DNA of 64,000 nt. Origin: E44-bin88 sp050123275 (GTDB lineage: Bacteria; Chloroflexota; Dehalococcoidia; Dehalococcoidales; BS750m-G39). The stretch lies in assembly GCA_050123275.1 (NCBI GenBank), contig JASFHK010000003.1, positions 1 to 64,000 on the forward strand. The letters run 5' to 3'. Numbering within the stretch: the first letter of the stretch is position 1; each line of letters starts with the position of its first letter. Under the pieces are notes generated by a model. That model saw only the letters and a list, made by a program, of their open reading frames with translations, made no database searches and was not told the DNA's origin. The position numbers and the translations under genes were made by a program. This document shows, one piece after another, positions 24,703 through 33,142 of the stretch.

Positions 24703-25839
24703 TTATTTCGCCTCCGCGGCGGTTATCTTATCATTCGTCTTCGCAGTTTTAAGCCTGCCGATAACCGGCTCGCCGCCCATGGGTATCCAGGCCTTGTCCA
24801 GCTCCGGAGAGATAAGGCGTATGGCCGACTCCTCCGAGGAGATGTAGAGCATGTCGCCCTTCTCCCCAACGGTGAGCGGGCGTAAACGGATGCGGTCGGT
24901 GAGCCCGATCATCTCGCCCTGCCGGGCGATGATGACGGCGAAGGGCCCGTTGAGGAGCAGGCTGCCGTAGACCTGGCGCAGCGCCCGCATCAGCGCCTGC
25001 TTTTCGGGCGCCATGCGCTCGATATCGCTCCAGAAAGGCGCCGCCAGTATCTCGGCGGCCGTCTCCAGAGACAGGCCGTGCTTGCGCATCAAAAGGTCGA
25101 CGGCGTAAGCTACCACCTCGGTGTCGGTCTGCATGGTGCAAAGGTAGCCGAACTGCTCCAGGTAGCGGCGGTTGATGCCGTAGGAAGAAATCTCGCCGTT
25201 ATGCACCACCGTCCAGTCCAGGATGGAGAAGGGGTGCGCCCCACCCCACCAGCCGGGGGTGTTGGTCGGGAAGCGCCCGTGCGCCGTCCAGAGGTAGCCC
25301 TGGTATTGCTCCAGGCAGAAGTATTCGGCGATGTCCTCCGGGTAGCCGACTCCCTTGAAAACGGCCATGTCCTTGCCGCTGGAGAAGACGAAACTGTCGC
25401 CCATCCTGGTGTTGATGTCCATCACCCGGTCCACGATGTAATCGTCCTCGTTCATCCCGCCCAGCTTATCTTTCTTTATGTCAAGGAAATAGCGGCGCAC
25501 CAGCGGCGGGTCGCTAATCTTGGGCGTCAACCGCGCTGGCACCTCTTCCTCGGCGACCAGCTTGAAGTTCTCTTTGATAAAGGCCTCGGTATTCTGCCTG
25601 CCCTTTTCGCTAAGATACATGATGTGGAAGGCGTACTGGTCTTTGTAATCGGGGTAGAGACCGTAGACGGCAAAGCCGCCGCCCAGACCGTTACCGCGGT
25701 CGTGCATGTTGGCGATAGCCTTGATAACCCCCTCCCCGGAGAACCTGCCCCCGGAGATATTCATGGCGCCGAATATGGAGCAGGCGTCGATTACCTTGCT
25801 GTCGCGGTGGGGGTTGTTTATCTCTCTGAAATCAATCAT
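24703..25839 (-). CDS. Glutamate synthase, class II glutamine amidotransferase subunit
   Basis: This 378-residue protein corresponds to the N-terminal glutaminase domain of GltB. Typical class II features include CSIFGAM at the nucleophile, NGLGGGFAVYG, the AHGRFPTNTPGWW segment and the VHNGEISSYG motif. The presumed nucleophile is Cys20, not residue 2, so residues 1-19 would have to be removed as a propeptide, as happens in E. coli GltB. I see no better start nearer Cys20. It releases ammonia from glutamine for the synthase subunit. Confidence 0.9.
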   Translation of the reverse strand: MIDFREINNPHRDSKVIDACSIFGAMNISGGRFSGEGVIKAIANMHDRGNGLGGGFAVYGLYPDYKDQYAFHIMYLSEKGRQNTEAFIKENFKLVAEEEVPARLTPKISDPPLVRRYFLDIKKDKLGGMNEDDYIVDRVMDINTRMGDSFVFSSGKDMAVFKGVGYPEDIAEYFCLEQYQGYLWTAHGRFPTNTPGWWGGAHPFSILDWTVVHNGEISSYGINRRYLEQFGYLCTMQTDTEVVAYAVDLLMRKHGLSLETAAEILAAPFWSDIERMAPEKQALMRALRQVYGSLLLNGPFAVIIARQGEMIGLTDRIRLRPLTVGEKGDMLYISSEESAIRLISPELDKAWIPMGGEPVIGRLKTAKTNDKITAAEAK

Positions 25840-25841
25840 GG

Positions 25842-27140
25842 CTATTCTCCAGCCCCTGTCGCCTGCGATTCCAGACGGGCGCGCCAGACATCCTCCGGCA
25901 GCGAAGCCAGCCCGAAGTCGTCGCCGACCAGCTCGTCCTTAAAGCCGTCCACCTTTACCTTATCTTTCATCAGGTTATAGACGATGCCCGCCTTGGCGAA
26001 ATCGCCGGCGAAGACCAGCCCGGCGACCAGCCCGTCTTTGAGTATTATCTTTTTATAGACGCCGTCGCGCCTCTTGCTGACGACCTCGTAGCTTTTATCG
26101 GGGGCGCTAACCATGCCCGCCGAGACGATATTGATCCCGAAATACTTCAGGGAGTTCATGGCCGTCCCGCCAACGTATTCCGCAGATGAGCCCGCCATGT
26201 TCTGCCCGGCCACCCGGCCGCCGACATAGGCGTTGGGCCAGACCGGGGTGACGCGGTTCTCGCCGAAGACGAAGTCATAGGCTTCGGCGACGTCCCCGCA
26301 GGCATAGACATCGGGCGCCGAGGTTTGCATGGCGCGGTCGACGACGATGCCGCGGTTGGTCTTCAGCTTTCCGTAGGCCAGCTCCAGACGGGGCGTAACG
26401 CCGATGGCGACCACGATCATGTCGGCGGCAACGGTACGTCCGTCGTCGAGCGTGGCACCGGAGACGGCACCCGATTTATCCTTGTTGATTTTAGCCACGG
26501 TTTGGCCGGTTATTATCTCGACTTCGGCGGCGGCCAGCGCTTTAGCTTCCAGAGACGCCGCCTCTTCATCGAGGATGGTGTTCAGTATCCAGTCTTTCAT
26601 CTCGACGACGGCGACCTTCACCCCGCGCTTGACCAGCGCCTCGCTGGCGCTGACGCCGATAAGCCCGCCGCCGATGACCAGGGCTTTAACCTCGCCCTTG
26701 CGCTTGGTAAGAAACTTGTCTATCTCTCTGGCGTCGTCGAGCTTGGTGAAAGTGAAAATGCCCTTTGCATCTCCGCCGTCCATCTTGGGCACGATGGGCG
26801 AGCCGCCCGTGGCCAGCAGCAGCTTCTGCCACTCCAGATTCCTGCCGTTCTTCAGCTTAAGGCTGTGCCCGCTGTAGTCCACCTCGGCCACCTTCTCCCC
26901 GAAGACGGTCTGGATGTTATTCTGCTCGTAGAAATCGGCGGGGCGGTAGAGCATCCTTTCCAGGGGCCTTCCCTCGAAAAGGTGCTCCGAGATAAGCGGC
27001 CGCGAATAAGCGGCATAGGGCTCGTCGGAGACGATGGCTATCGTCCCCGCACCGTCCAGCTCGCGGATAGCTTCGGCGGCGCCGATGCCTCCCGCCGAGT
27101 TGCCGATTATAAGGTATTTTATCTTATCTAGCTTAGCCAT
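25842..27140 (-). CDS. FAD-dependent pyridine nucleotide-disulfide-type oxidoreductase
   Basis: This 432-residue flavoprotein resembles NirB N-terminal domains, NADH oxidases and rubredoxin/ferredoxin reductases. It has an N-terminal FAD motif (IIGNSAGGIGAAEAIRE), a central NAD(P)H motif (VIGGGLIGVSASEAL), and a late FAD motif (DVYACGDVAEAYD). There is no CxxxxC redox disulfide. Placed in the glutamate synthase operon between hisH and the amidotransferase gene, it is a good candidate for the electron-donating subunit that replaces GltD, passing NAD(P)H electrons to the ferredoxin domains. That role is inference from context. Confidence 0.82.
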   Translation of the reverse strand: MAKLDKIKYLIIGNSAGGIGAAEAIRELDGAGTIAIVSDEPYAAYSRPLISEHLFEGRPLERMLYRPADFYEQNNIQTVFGEKVAEVDYSGHSLKLKNGRNLEWQKLLLATGGSPIVPKMDGGDAKGIFTFTKLDDAREIDKFLTKRKGEVKALVIGGGLIGVSASEALVKRGVKVAVVEMKDWILNTILDEEAASLEAKALAAAEVEIITGQTVAKINKDKSGAVSGATLDDGRTVAADMIVVAIGVTPRLELAYGKLKTNRGIVVDRAMQTSAPDVYACGDVAEAYDFVFGENRVTPVWPNAYVGGRVAGQNMAGSSAEYVGGTAMNSLKYFGINIVSAGMVSAPDKSYEVVSKRRDGVYKKIILKDGLVAGLVFAGDFAKAGIVYNLMKDKVKVDGFKDELVGDDFGLASLPEDVWRARLESQATGAGE

Positions 27141-27748
27141 TATTTAAGCGCCATCCTGATGAAATTATCATAAACCTTAAGCCCCGTCTCCCCGCTTTTT
27201 TCGGGGTGGAACTGGGTGGCAATCAGGTTGTCTCTGGCCAGCACGCTGCAAAAGGGTATGCCGTACTCGGTCTCGCCGGCAACCAGCGCCTTGTCTTCGG
27301 GCTCGACGTAATAGCTGTGCACGAAGTAGAAGTCGGCGCCGTCGGCGATACCCTCGAAAACGGGGTGGGCTATCCTCTGCTTGAGCTGGTTCCAGCCCAT
27401 ATGCGGCACTTTCAGGCCCGGGGCGAACTTGCGCACCATGCCGGGGACGACCCCCAGGCACTGGTGGTTGCCGCCCTCTTCGGTGCCGCCCAGAAGGACC
27501 TGCATGCCGATACAGACGCCGAGGAAGGGCTTGCCCCCGGCGATAACCCGCCGTATAGGCTCGTCCAGCCCCTGCTGTCTCAGGTTGGCCATGGTATCCG
27601 CCGCCGCGCCCACCCCCGGCAGTATCACCGCCCGGGCGTCGAGCACCTCGGCGGGGCTGGAGGTCACTTTAGCCTCGTAGCCCAGCCTGCCGATGGCGTT
27701 AACCACGCTGCGCAGGTTTCCCGCGCCGTAATCAATTATGGCAATCAT
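27140..27748 (-). CDS. hisH: Imidazole glycerol phosphate synthase, glutaminase subunit
   Basis: This 202-residue class I amidotransferase is HisH. The catalytic triad is visible: Cys79 in FLGVCIGMQ, and His181 and Glu183 in TQFHPEKSG. It delivers ammonia to HisF, whose gene lies downstream in the same operon, separated by two genes. Its stop overlaps the next start by one base. Length is normal. Confidence 0.93.
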   Translation of the reverse strand: MIAIIDYGAGNLRSVVNAIGRLGYEAKVTSSPAEVLDARAVILPGVGAAADTMANLRQQGLDEPIRRVIAGGKPFLGVCIGMQVLLGGTEEGGNHQCLGVVPGMVRKFAPGLKVPHMGWNQLKQRIAHPVFEGIADGADFYFVHSYYVEPEDKALVAGETEYGIPFCSVLARDNLIATQFHPEKSGETGLKVYDNFIRMALK

Positions 27749-27775
27749 CCCGTTATCCTTAAGTTTCCGGCGAAC

Positions 27776-28144
27776 CTAGTTGACGACGGTAACCTCGACC
27801 ACGTTCTCACGGGCGATAGCCACCTCGTCGCCGTTGGGGCGGACGAAGACGTGCATCAGTCCCAATATCTCGTACTGGCCGTTGGGCAATCCGGTGGTGT
27901 CCCACCGCACCGGGAAGTTGGCCTGCTTGTCGGTGGACTCGCCGATTTTAATCCAGGTGCCGGCGTTCTTGCGGCGGAAATACCAGGGGTTGACCACCCG
28001 CTGGATAGGCCCGACCAGACCCAGCTCTTTGAGCTCCTTGTCCAGCAGCTCTTCGTCATATTCCTCGCGCAAAAGCACGCTGCCCGAGTACTTCTTCAGT
28101 ACCTCCGAAGGAACGATATAGTGCGGTCCCCAGTTGTGCGACAT
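27776..28144 (-). CDS. Unknown protein with a C-terminal Ig-like beta-sandwich
   Basis: I do not recognise a named family for this 122-residue protein. The N-terminal half (MSHNWGPHYIVPSEVLKKYS, then a charged helix EEYDEELLDKELKELG) is followed by a segment that reads like an Ig/FN3-type strand set: WIKIGESTD, then VRWDTTGLPNGQYEIL, then ENVVEVTVVN. There is no signal peptide or membrane segment. It is translated from a good SD (GGGAGGTG) and lies between the ferredoxin and hisH genes, with 27 bp on either side, so it is part of the nitrogen operon. Confidence 0.75.
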   Translation of the reverse strand: MSHNWGPHYIVPSEVLKKYSGSVLLREEYDEELLDKELKELGLVGPIQRVVNPWYFRRKNAGTWIKIGESTDKQANFPVRWDTTGLPNGQYEILGLMHVFVRPNGDEVAIARENVVEVTVVN

Positions 28145-28171
28145 GATACACCTCCCTTTATTTTTGGGTTA

Positions 28172-28636
28172 TCATCTCCCTTTAGCGGGACTGGCTTCCG
28201 GTTCCTCGACGTATACCAGCGCCTCGTTGGGACAGTTAGCCACGCAAGCGGGAATCTCTTCCCCCTGGCAAAGGTCGCACTTAAGCGCCTTCTTTTGCTC
28301 TTTATCCGGCGTTATCGCCGCCAGTGGGCAGACCAGCACGCAGGTCCAGCAGCCGATGCACTTGTCCTCGTCCACCGTCACCAGGCGGCTCTCCGGGTCG
28401 CGACTCAGGGCGCCGGTAAGGCAGGCCTGGACGCAGGGCGCGTCGTCGCACTGCTTACAGCGCACCGAAAGCGACACCACTCCCCTCTCGTCCACCCGCA
28501 GGCGGGGCAAGGGCGGCGGCGACTCTGCCTTGAACGCCTTTACCAGGTCCGAGGAGCGGGCGTGCTGCAACTGGCAGTACACCTCGCAAAGGCGGCAGCC
28601 GATACAGACCTCTTCTTTAACGTAAACCCTCTTCAT
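28172..28636 (-). CDS. Multi-cluster 4Fe-4S ferredoxin (HycB/CooF/DmsB-like)
   Basis: This 154-residue protein carries four Cys clusters typical of electron-transfer subunits: CIGCRLCEVYC, CKQCDDAPCVQAC, CIGCWTCVLVC and CDLCQGEEIPACVANC. Such proteins wire redox enzymes to one another in the cytoplasm or at the membrane. As the first gene of the glutamate synthase operon, it is the likely electron conduit between the FAD oxidoreductase and the ferredoxin domain of the FMN subunit. A sigma70-type promoter and a palindrome lie immediately upstream. Confidence 0.9.
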   Translation of the reverse strand: MKRVYVKEEVCIGCRLCEVYCQLQHARSSDLVKAFKAESPPPLPRLRVDERGVVSLSVRCKQCDDAPCVQACLTGALSRDPESRLVTVDEDKCIGCWTCVLVCPLAAITPDKEQKKALKCDLCQGEEIPACVANCPNEALVYVEEPEASPAKGR

Positions 28637-28658
28637 TACCGACCTCTTAATTTACGGT

Positions 28659-28680
28659 AAGCGGCAACCGTTTGCCGCTT
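28659..28680. promoter_or_regulatory. 22-bp inverted repeat at the transcription start of the glutamate synthase operon
   Basis: AAGCGGCAA (28659-28667) and TTGCCGCTT (28672-28680) form a perfect 9-bp inverted repeat around four bases. It lies just downstream of the predicted -10 box (28685-28690), covering about +1 to +20, a normal place for a repressor operator. As RNA it would form a hairpin at the 5' end. Confidence 0.5.
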
Positions 28681-28684
28681 CTGT

Positions 28685-28714
28685 ATAATACCACGGAAGG
28701 CCCCTACCCGTCAA
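28685..28714 (-). promoter_or_regulatory. Predicted promoter of the ferredoxin-hisH-gltB-hisF operon
   Basis: On the minus strand TTGACG (28709-28714) and TATTAT (28685-28690) are separated by 18 bp. Transcription would start near 28678, leaving a leader of about 42 nt before the ferredoxin ATG at 28636. Confidence 0.6.
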
Positions 28715-28833
28715 TAAATACACTAAAGCAGGCGGTAGTCCTTTGTCAACCCGTCAAACGCTTCCAAAACGGAGCCGAACCGTGCTATACTAAGCTAATT
28801 GTCCAGATAAAGTAGCCAGGAGGTGAGTAATCG

Positions 28834-29466
28834 ATGCCAGATTATGCAGCCTTGAAGCGAAAGGTGGACGAATTAGCAGCCAGAGAGTGGGATGAAAAAG
28901 CCATCGCGGCCAGGGTCAACAAGCTGGCCGAGGACGATATCCCCAGGAAGCGGCTCGACCCGAAAGAGCTACTGGCCAACAAGGAACAATTTCTCGAACA
29001 ACTGCAACGGCGGGCTGAAGAATATAACTTCATGCTCAAGAATTGCGCCCAGTCCACGGCGCTTACCCTCCTGGAAGGATTCGGCCTGGGCAATATGGAT
29101 ATAATCAAGGCTCTGACCCCATTTCCGGGCATCGGCGGCAGCGGCGAGATATGCGGGGGTATCAGCGGCAGCCTGATTGCCCTCGGGCTCTTTTTCGGCA
29201 GCGACGACCCCCTGGACTACGAGGCGAAGGGCCGAACCATAGGGGTCGCCCAGGAATTTATGGCCCTTTTCGAAGAGAAGCTGGGTTTCCGGCACTGCGC
29301 CAGAATAATCGAAAAGGTGACCATCGGGCACAAGATAAACCCCGGAGACAGCGCCGAAGCTATGGCGGCCTTCGCCCGGGAGAAGGGTTTTGAGAAGTGC
29401 GGGCTGCCCCCGGGAACGGGCGTCAGGCTGGCCGCAGGAATTATTATCGACAGCATGCAGCAATAA
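28834..29466 (+). CDS. C_GCAxxG_C_C family putative redox protein
   Basis: This 210-residue protein matches the C_GCAxxG_C_C family of putative redox-active proteins. The conserved cysteines are Cys71 (NCAQSTALTLLEGFG), Cys107 (EICGGISGSLIALG) and two further ones near the C terminus (FRHCARII and FEKCGLPPG). The N-terminal 65 residues form a charged helical extension not typical of the core. Family members are often found beside electron-transfer or metal-handling genes in anaerobes; the exact activity is unknown. A strong SD (AGGAGGTGA) precedes the ATG. It is divergent from the glutamate synthase operon. Confidence 0.82.
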   Translation: MPDYAALKRKVDELAAREWDEKAIAARVNKLAEDDIPRKRLDPKELLANKEQFLEQLQRRAEEYNFMLKNCAQSTALTLLEGFGLGNMDIIKALTPFPGIGGSGEICGGISGSLIALGLFFGSDDPLDYEAKGRTIGVAQEFMALFEEKLGFRHCARIIEKVTIGHKINPGDSAEAMAAFAREKGFEKCGLPPGTGVRLAAGIIIDSMQQ

Positions 29467-29520
29467 AGGCCTCGACTTCCCGCCTCCTTTTGCGGGTGTC
29501 AGGCCTGTCTATTTGAAGCG

Positions 29521-30447
29521 ATGAACCCATACGAATACCCCAGGGATGATTTCAAGCCCAACCTGCAACTGAGGCAAACCACCCGCCGCTGGCGGCGTTA
29601 CCTGGTCGACTTCCCCGCCGCCCGACCCACCCCCCACGAGAAGAACAACACCGTGCTGGGCGACTACTACCAGCCCCAAAAGGCAGCCAACGCCCCGCTG
29701 GTGGTGCTGCTGCACGGCGTCGGCGACTTCAGCGCCATCCCCTGCCGGATGCTGGCCAGGGCGCTGGCCGGGCAAGGCATGGCCTGCTTCGTCCTCTATT
29801 CGATAATGCACTCCCGCCGCATGACCGAGAGCGCCGTAAAACGCTTCCCCCACCTCACCGAGGAGGAATGGTTCGAAAACCACCGCATGACGGTTATCGA
29901 CCTGCGCCAGGTCATCGACTGGGCGCAAAGCCGCGATGAGATCGACTCCGAAAAGGTAGCCGCCGTCGGCATCAGCTTCGGGGGCTTCATTTCGGCGATA
30001 ACCATGGGCATCGAAGAGCGCCTTAAAGCCGCCGTCCTCATCGTCACCGGCGGCAACAGCACCAAAATCAGCTGGGAGACCCGCAACAGCGGCTACAGCA
30101 AGCGGAGCGAGCTGGCCAAAGCCGGCTACGAAGAAAACCTGAAGGTCTATACGAATTACCTGGCCGAAATCGAAGCCAAGGGCCTGGAAAATGTGCCGCC
30201 CCCCGACGAGAAGTTCTGGCTCGACCCGATGACCTTTGCCCACCGCCTGCGGCAAAGACCGTTGCTCATGCTCAACGCCCGCTGGGACGAGGCCATCCCC
30301 AGAGAGGCGACGCTGGACTTCTGGAGGGAGGCGGGAAAACCGCCTATTTCCTGGCTGCCGGCCACCCACCCCACCATCTGGCTCTGGTATCCTTTTATCC
30401 GCAGCAAAATCGCCCGTTTCTTAAAGAAAGCGTTGGACACGGTATAA
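29521..30447 (+). CDS. Alpha/beta hydrolase
   Basis: This 308-residue protein has the alpha/beta-hydrolase fold with a plausible complete triad: a nucleophile Ser in VGISFGG, an Asp in NARWDEAIPRE, and a His in PATHPTIW. The oxyanion-hole motif LLHGVGD is at about residues 62-68. No signal peptide is seen, so it is probably cytoplasmic. Residues 85-130 form a helical cap. It resembles dienelactone-hydrolase or acyl-peptide-hydrolase relatives, but the substrate is unknown. It lies just upstream of recN. Confidence 0.78.
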   Translation: MNPYEYPRDDFKPNLQLRQTTRRWRRYLVDFPAARPTPHEKNNTVLGDYYQPQKAANAPLVVLLHGVGDFSAIPCRMLARALAGQGMACFVLYSIMHSRRMTESAVKRFPHLTEEEWFENHRMTVIDLRQVIDWAQSRDEIDSEKVAAVGISFGGFISAITMGIEERLKAAVLIVTGGNSTKISWETRNSGYSKRSELAKAGYEENLKVYTNYLAEIEAKGLENVPPPDEKFWLDPMTFAHRLRQRPLLMLNARWDEAIPREATLDFWREAGKPPISWLPATHPTIWLWYPFIRSKIARFLKKALDTV

Positions 30448-30453
30448 TAAAGT

Positions 30454-32202
30454 ATGTTAGTCGAACTTAGAGTCAAGAACCTGGGTATCATCGAGGACAT
30501 GAACTGGCGGCTCGGCGAGGGCTTTAACGTCATCACCGGCGAGACCGGTGCCGGCAAGTCGCTGGTCATCGACGCCGTGGAGCTGTTGCTGGCGGGCAAA
30601 GCCGACGCCGAGGTTATCCGCCACGGCGCCGACCAGGCCCGGGTCGAGGGCGTTTTCAACCTCCCTACAAAAGAAAACCTGGCGCCGCTCCAAGCGCTGC
30701 TGGCGGAAAAAGATTTGGGCGGCGAAGACACCCTGGTCATCGACTGCCAGCTTCGCCGCAAGGGCGCCGACGTCATCCGGGTCAACGGCCACGCCGTGAC
30801 CAAGACGCTCTTGCGCCAGATAGGCGGCCTTTTGGTGGATATCCACGGCCAGAGCCAGCACCTCTCGCTCTTCGACAACCGTTCCCACCTCGACTTCCTC
30901 GACGCCTACGCCCACACGCTGGAGCCGCGGCAGAATTTTGGTGAAAAAGCCAGAGAGCTGAACAGGGTGGAACAGGAGCTGGCCGCCCTGGAAAAGGACG
31001 AGCAGGAGCGCGCCCGCCGCGAGGAGTTTTTGCGCTCCCAGCTCGACGAGATAGGCCGCGCCCAGCTCAAGGAAGGCGAGGAAGCCGAACTGGAAAGGGA
31101 GCGCGATATACTCGCCTCCGCCGAGAAGCTGAAAACGATATCCTACGAAGCCTACCAGGCCCTCTACGGAGAGGACACCCCGGGACAGTCGGCGGCGCTG
31201 GAACGGCTCAACGAAGCCGCCCAGGCGGTGAAAAGGCTGGTCGAAATCGACCCCTCCCTCAAGGACCAGCTCGACCTTCTGGAACAGACCATCGACGGCA
31301 TCACCGAGACGGCGCGGAGCATCCGGGATTACAGCGACACACTGGAATACGACCCCAACCGACTCGAAGAGATTGAAACCCGGCTGGAGCTGATTCGCGG
31401 CCTGAAACGGAAATACGGCCAGAGCCTCGGCGAGGTGTTGGCCTACCTGGCTAAAGCGCAAAAGGAGCTGGACGAGGTCGCCGGCTCCGAGGAAAAGGGC
31501 GCCCAACTCAAAGAGACCGCCGCCGCCCTTAAAGAGGAAATGGGGCAAATCGCCCAGCGCCTCTCGGAAGAACGCGCCAAAGCCGCCCGGAAGCTGGAAA
31601 CCGAGGTCAAGAAAGAGCTTAACGACCTGAACATGCCCCAGGTCGAGTTTCGGGTGGATATAAAGAGGGAAAAGGACGAAAACGGCCTGTCCCTCCCCGA
31701 CGGCGCCTATGCCTTCACCGGCGAAGGCGTCGATAGCGTCGAGTTCATGGTAGCCACCAATCCCGGCGAGCCCATCAAGCCTCTGGCCAAAATCGCCTCC
31801 ACCGGCGAGCTTTCCCGCTTCACCCTGGCCCTCAAGGGGGCGCTCTCCGAAGCCGACCACACGCCGGTGCTCATCTTCGACGAGATCGATATCGGCGTCG
31901 GGGGCAGGAGCGGGGAAATCATCGGCCGCAAGCTGAGCAGCCTCTCCCGCAGCCACCAGGTGGTCTGCGTCACCCATCTACCCCAGATTGCCGCCTTCGC
32001 CGACGCCCACTTCAGCGTCCACAAGGAGATGGCGGGGACGAGGACTTTAAGCCGTCTGGAGTCACTTGGCGACGACGCCCGCCTCAAAGAGCTGGCGGTC
32101 ATGCTGGCCGGCGCCCAGTATACCGAAAACGCTCTCACCAGCGCCCGTGAGTTGAGAAACAAAGCTGACAATTGGAAGAAGCCGCGCCTGGAAGGCTTCT
32201 AG
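30454..32202 (+). CDS. recN: DNA repair protein RecN
   Basis: This 582-residue protein is RecN, an SMC-like ATPase that acts on double-strand breaks. The Walker A motif GETGAGKS is at about residues 30-37, a long coiled-coil region spans about 150-400, and the C-terminal half has ASTGELSRFTLALKGAL (signature), the Walker B VLIFDEIDIGVGGRSGE and CVTHLPQIAAFAD. Length is typical. No Shine-Dalgarno precedes the ATG. Instead TATAAT at 30443-30448 ends six bases before it, so a leaderless transcript is possible, although the upstream hydrolase gene ends only 6 bp away. Confidence 0.94.
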   Translation: MLVELRVKNLGIIEDMNWRLGEGFNVITGETGAGKSLVIDAVELLLAGKADAEVIRHGADQARVEGVFNLPTKENLAPLQALLAEKDLGGEDTLVIDCQLRRKGADVIRVNGHAVTKTLLRQIGGLLVDIHGQSQHLSLFDNRSHLDFLDAYAHTLEPRQNFGEKARELNRVEQELAALEKDEQERARREEFLRSQLDEIGRAQLKEGEEAELERERDILASAEKLKTISYEAYQALYGEDTPGQSAALERLNEAAQAVKRLVEIDPSLKDQLDLLEQTIDGITETARSIRDYSDTLEYDPNRLEEIETRLELIRGLKRKYGQSLGEVLAYLAKAQKELDEVAGSEEKGAQLKETAAALKEEMGQIAQRLSEERAKAARKLETEVKKELNDLNMPQVEFRVDIKREKDENGLSLPDGAYAFTGEGVDSVEFMVATNPGEPIKPLAKIASTGELSRFTLALKGALSEADHTPVLIFDEIDIGVGGRSGEIIGRKLSSLSRSHQVVCVTHLPQIAAFADAHFSVHKEMAGTRTLSRLESLGDDARLKELAVMLAGAQYTENALTSARELRNKADNWKKPRLEGF

Positions 32203-32258
32203 TAGCCCCTCCCCCACCCCCCGAAAAGCCGTGCCAAGCAGAGCATATTTGAGATATG

Positions 32259-32288
32259 TTGACAATAGTGGTCAATAAAGGCTAAAAT
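32259..32288 (+). promoter_or_regulatory. Predicted promoter of the OmpR-family regulator gene
   Basis: A perfect TTGACA (32259-32264) lies 18 bp from TAAAAT (32283-32288). Transcription would begin near 32295, giving a leader of about 80 nt before the ATG at 32376. Confidence 0.6.
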
Positions 32289-32375
32289 TTGTCGTTGTCT
32301 CTTTCACCCCTTAGAATCTACACGAGTGAGACCTGAATCTCCGCCACTCACCCGTTTGCCTATGTAAAAGAGGAT

Positions 32376-33071
32376 ATGAAGAAGATACGTATTCTGATAG
32401 TAGATGACGAGCTAAGCATACTGAAGTATCTTCGCTCCAACCTCGAAGCCGAAGGCTACGAAGTGATTGCGGCTATGGACGGTGTCCAGGCGCTGAAGAG
32501 AGTGGAAACCGAGATGCCCGACCTGGTTGTCCTCGATATCATGATGCCCTCGATGGACGGCCACGAGGTCTGTCGCCGCCTCCGCGAGTGGTCGCAGATT
32601 CCGGTCATCATGCTCAGCGCCCTCGCCAACGAGAGCGACAAGGTCAAGTGCCTCGACCTCGGCGCCGACGACTACATCACCAAGCCTTTTGGCAAAGACG
32701 AGTTCATCGCCAGGGTCAGGGCGGTGATGCGCCGCGCCCGGGAGGCCAGCGCCGCGCCCTCCATTCCCTCCATCGCCAGCGGCGACCTCGAAATCAACTT
32801 CAGTAAGCGCAAGGTAACCGTCGGCGGCAAAGAGGTCGAGCTGACCTCTACCGAGTACGCCCTCCTCCAGGAACTGGCCCTCAACGCGGGCAAGGTGCTC
32901 ACCTACACCCACCTCCTGCAAAAGGTCTGGGGGCCCGACTACGCCGAGGAAAGGGAATACCTCCACGTCTTTATCAGCCGCCTGCGGGCCAAGCTCGAAG
33001 CCGACCCCAAACACCCCCGCCACATCACCACCGTATCCGGCGTCGGCTACCGATTTAAAGAAGCGGCATAA
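32376..33071 (+). CDS. OmpR/KdpE-family response regulator
   Basis: This 231-residue regulator has an intact receiver (1-120). The acidic pocket is Asp10/Asp11, the phospho-acceptor is Asp54 in VVLDIMMP, and a Lys is in the ITKPF motif. A PhoB-type winged helix (about 135-231, LTSTEYALLQELALNAGKVL) binds DNA. It resembles KdpE most. No kinase gene is directly adjacent on this strand; the nearest is the large PAS histidine kinase on the opposite strand. A strong promoter lies upstream. Confidence 0.9.
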   Translation: MKKIRILIVDDELSILKYLRSNLEAEGYEVIAAMDGVQALKRVETEMPDLVVLDIMMPSMDGHEVCRRLREWSQIPVIMLSALANESDKVKCLDLGADDYITKPFGKDEFIARVRAVMRRAREASAAPSIPSIASGDLEINFSKRKVTVGGKEVELTSTEYALLQELALNAGKVLTYTHLLQKVWGPDYAEEREYLHVFISRLRAKLEADPKHPRHITTVSGVGYRFKEAA

Positions 33072-33104
33072 GCGGAACTTAAATCCTAAGTCTATTTAAG
33101 CCGC
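33072..33104. terminator. Possible bidirectional hairpin between convergent regulator genes
   Basis: GCGG plus CTTAAAT (33072-33084) can pair with ATTTAAGCCGC (33094-33104) with a 2-nt bulge. It lies between the stop of the OmpR-family gene and the convergent receiver-domain gene. No good T-run follows, so terminator function is uncertain. Confidence 0.3.
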
Positions 33105-33142
33105 CTATGCCGCAGGAGCTTTTTCTATTTCCGTTATTATCT

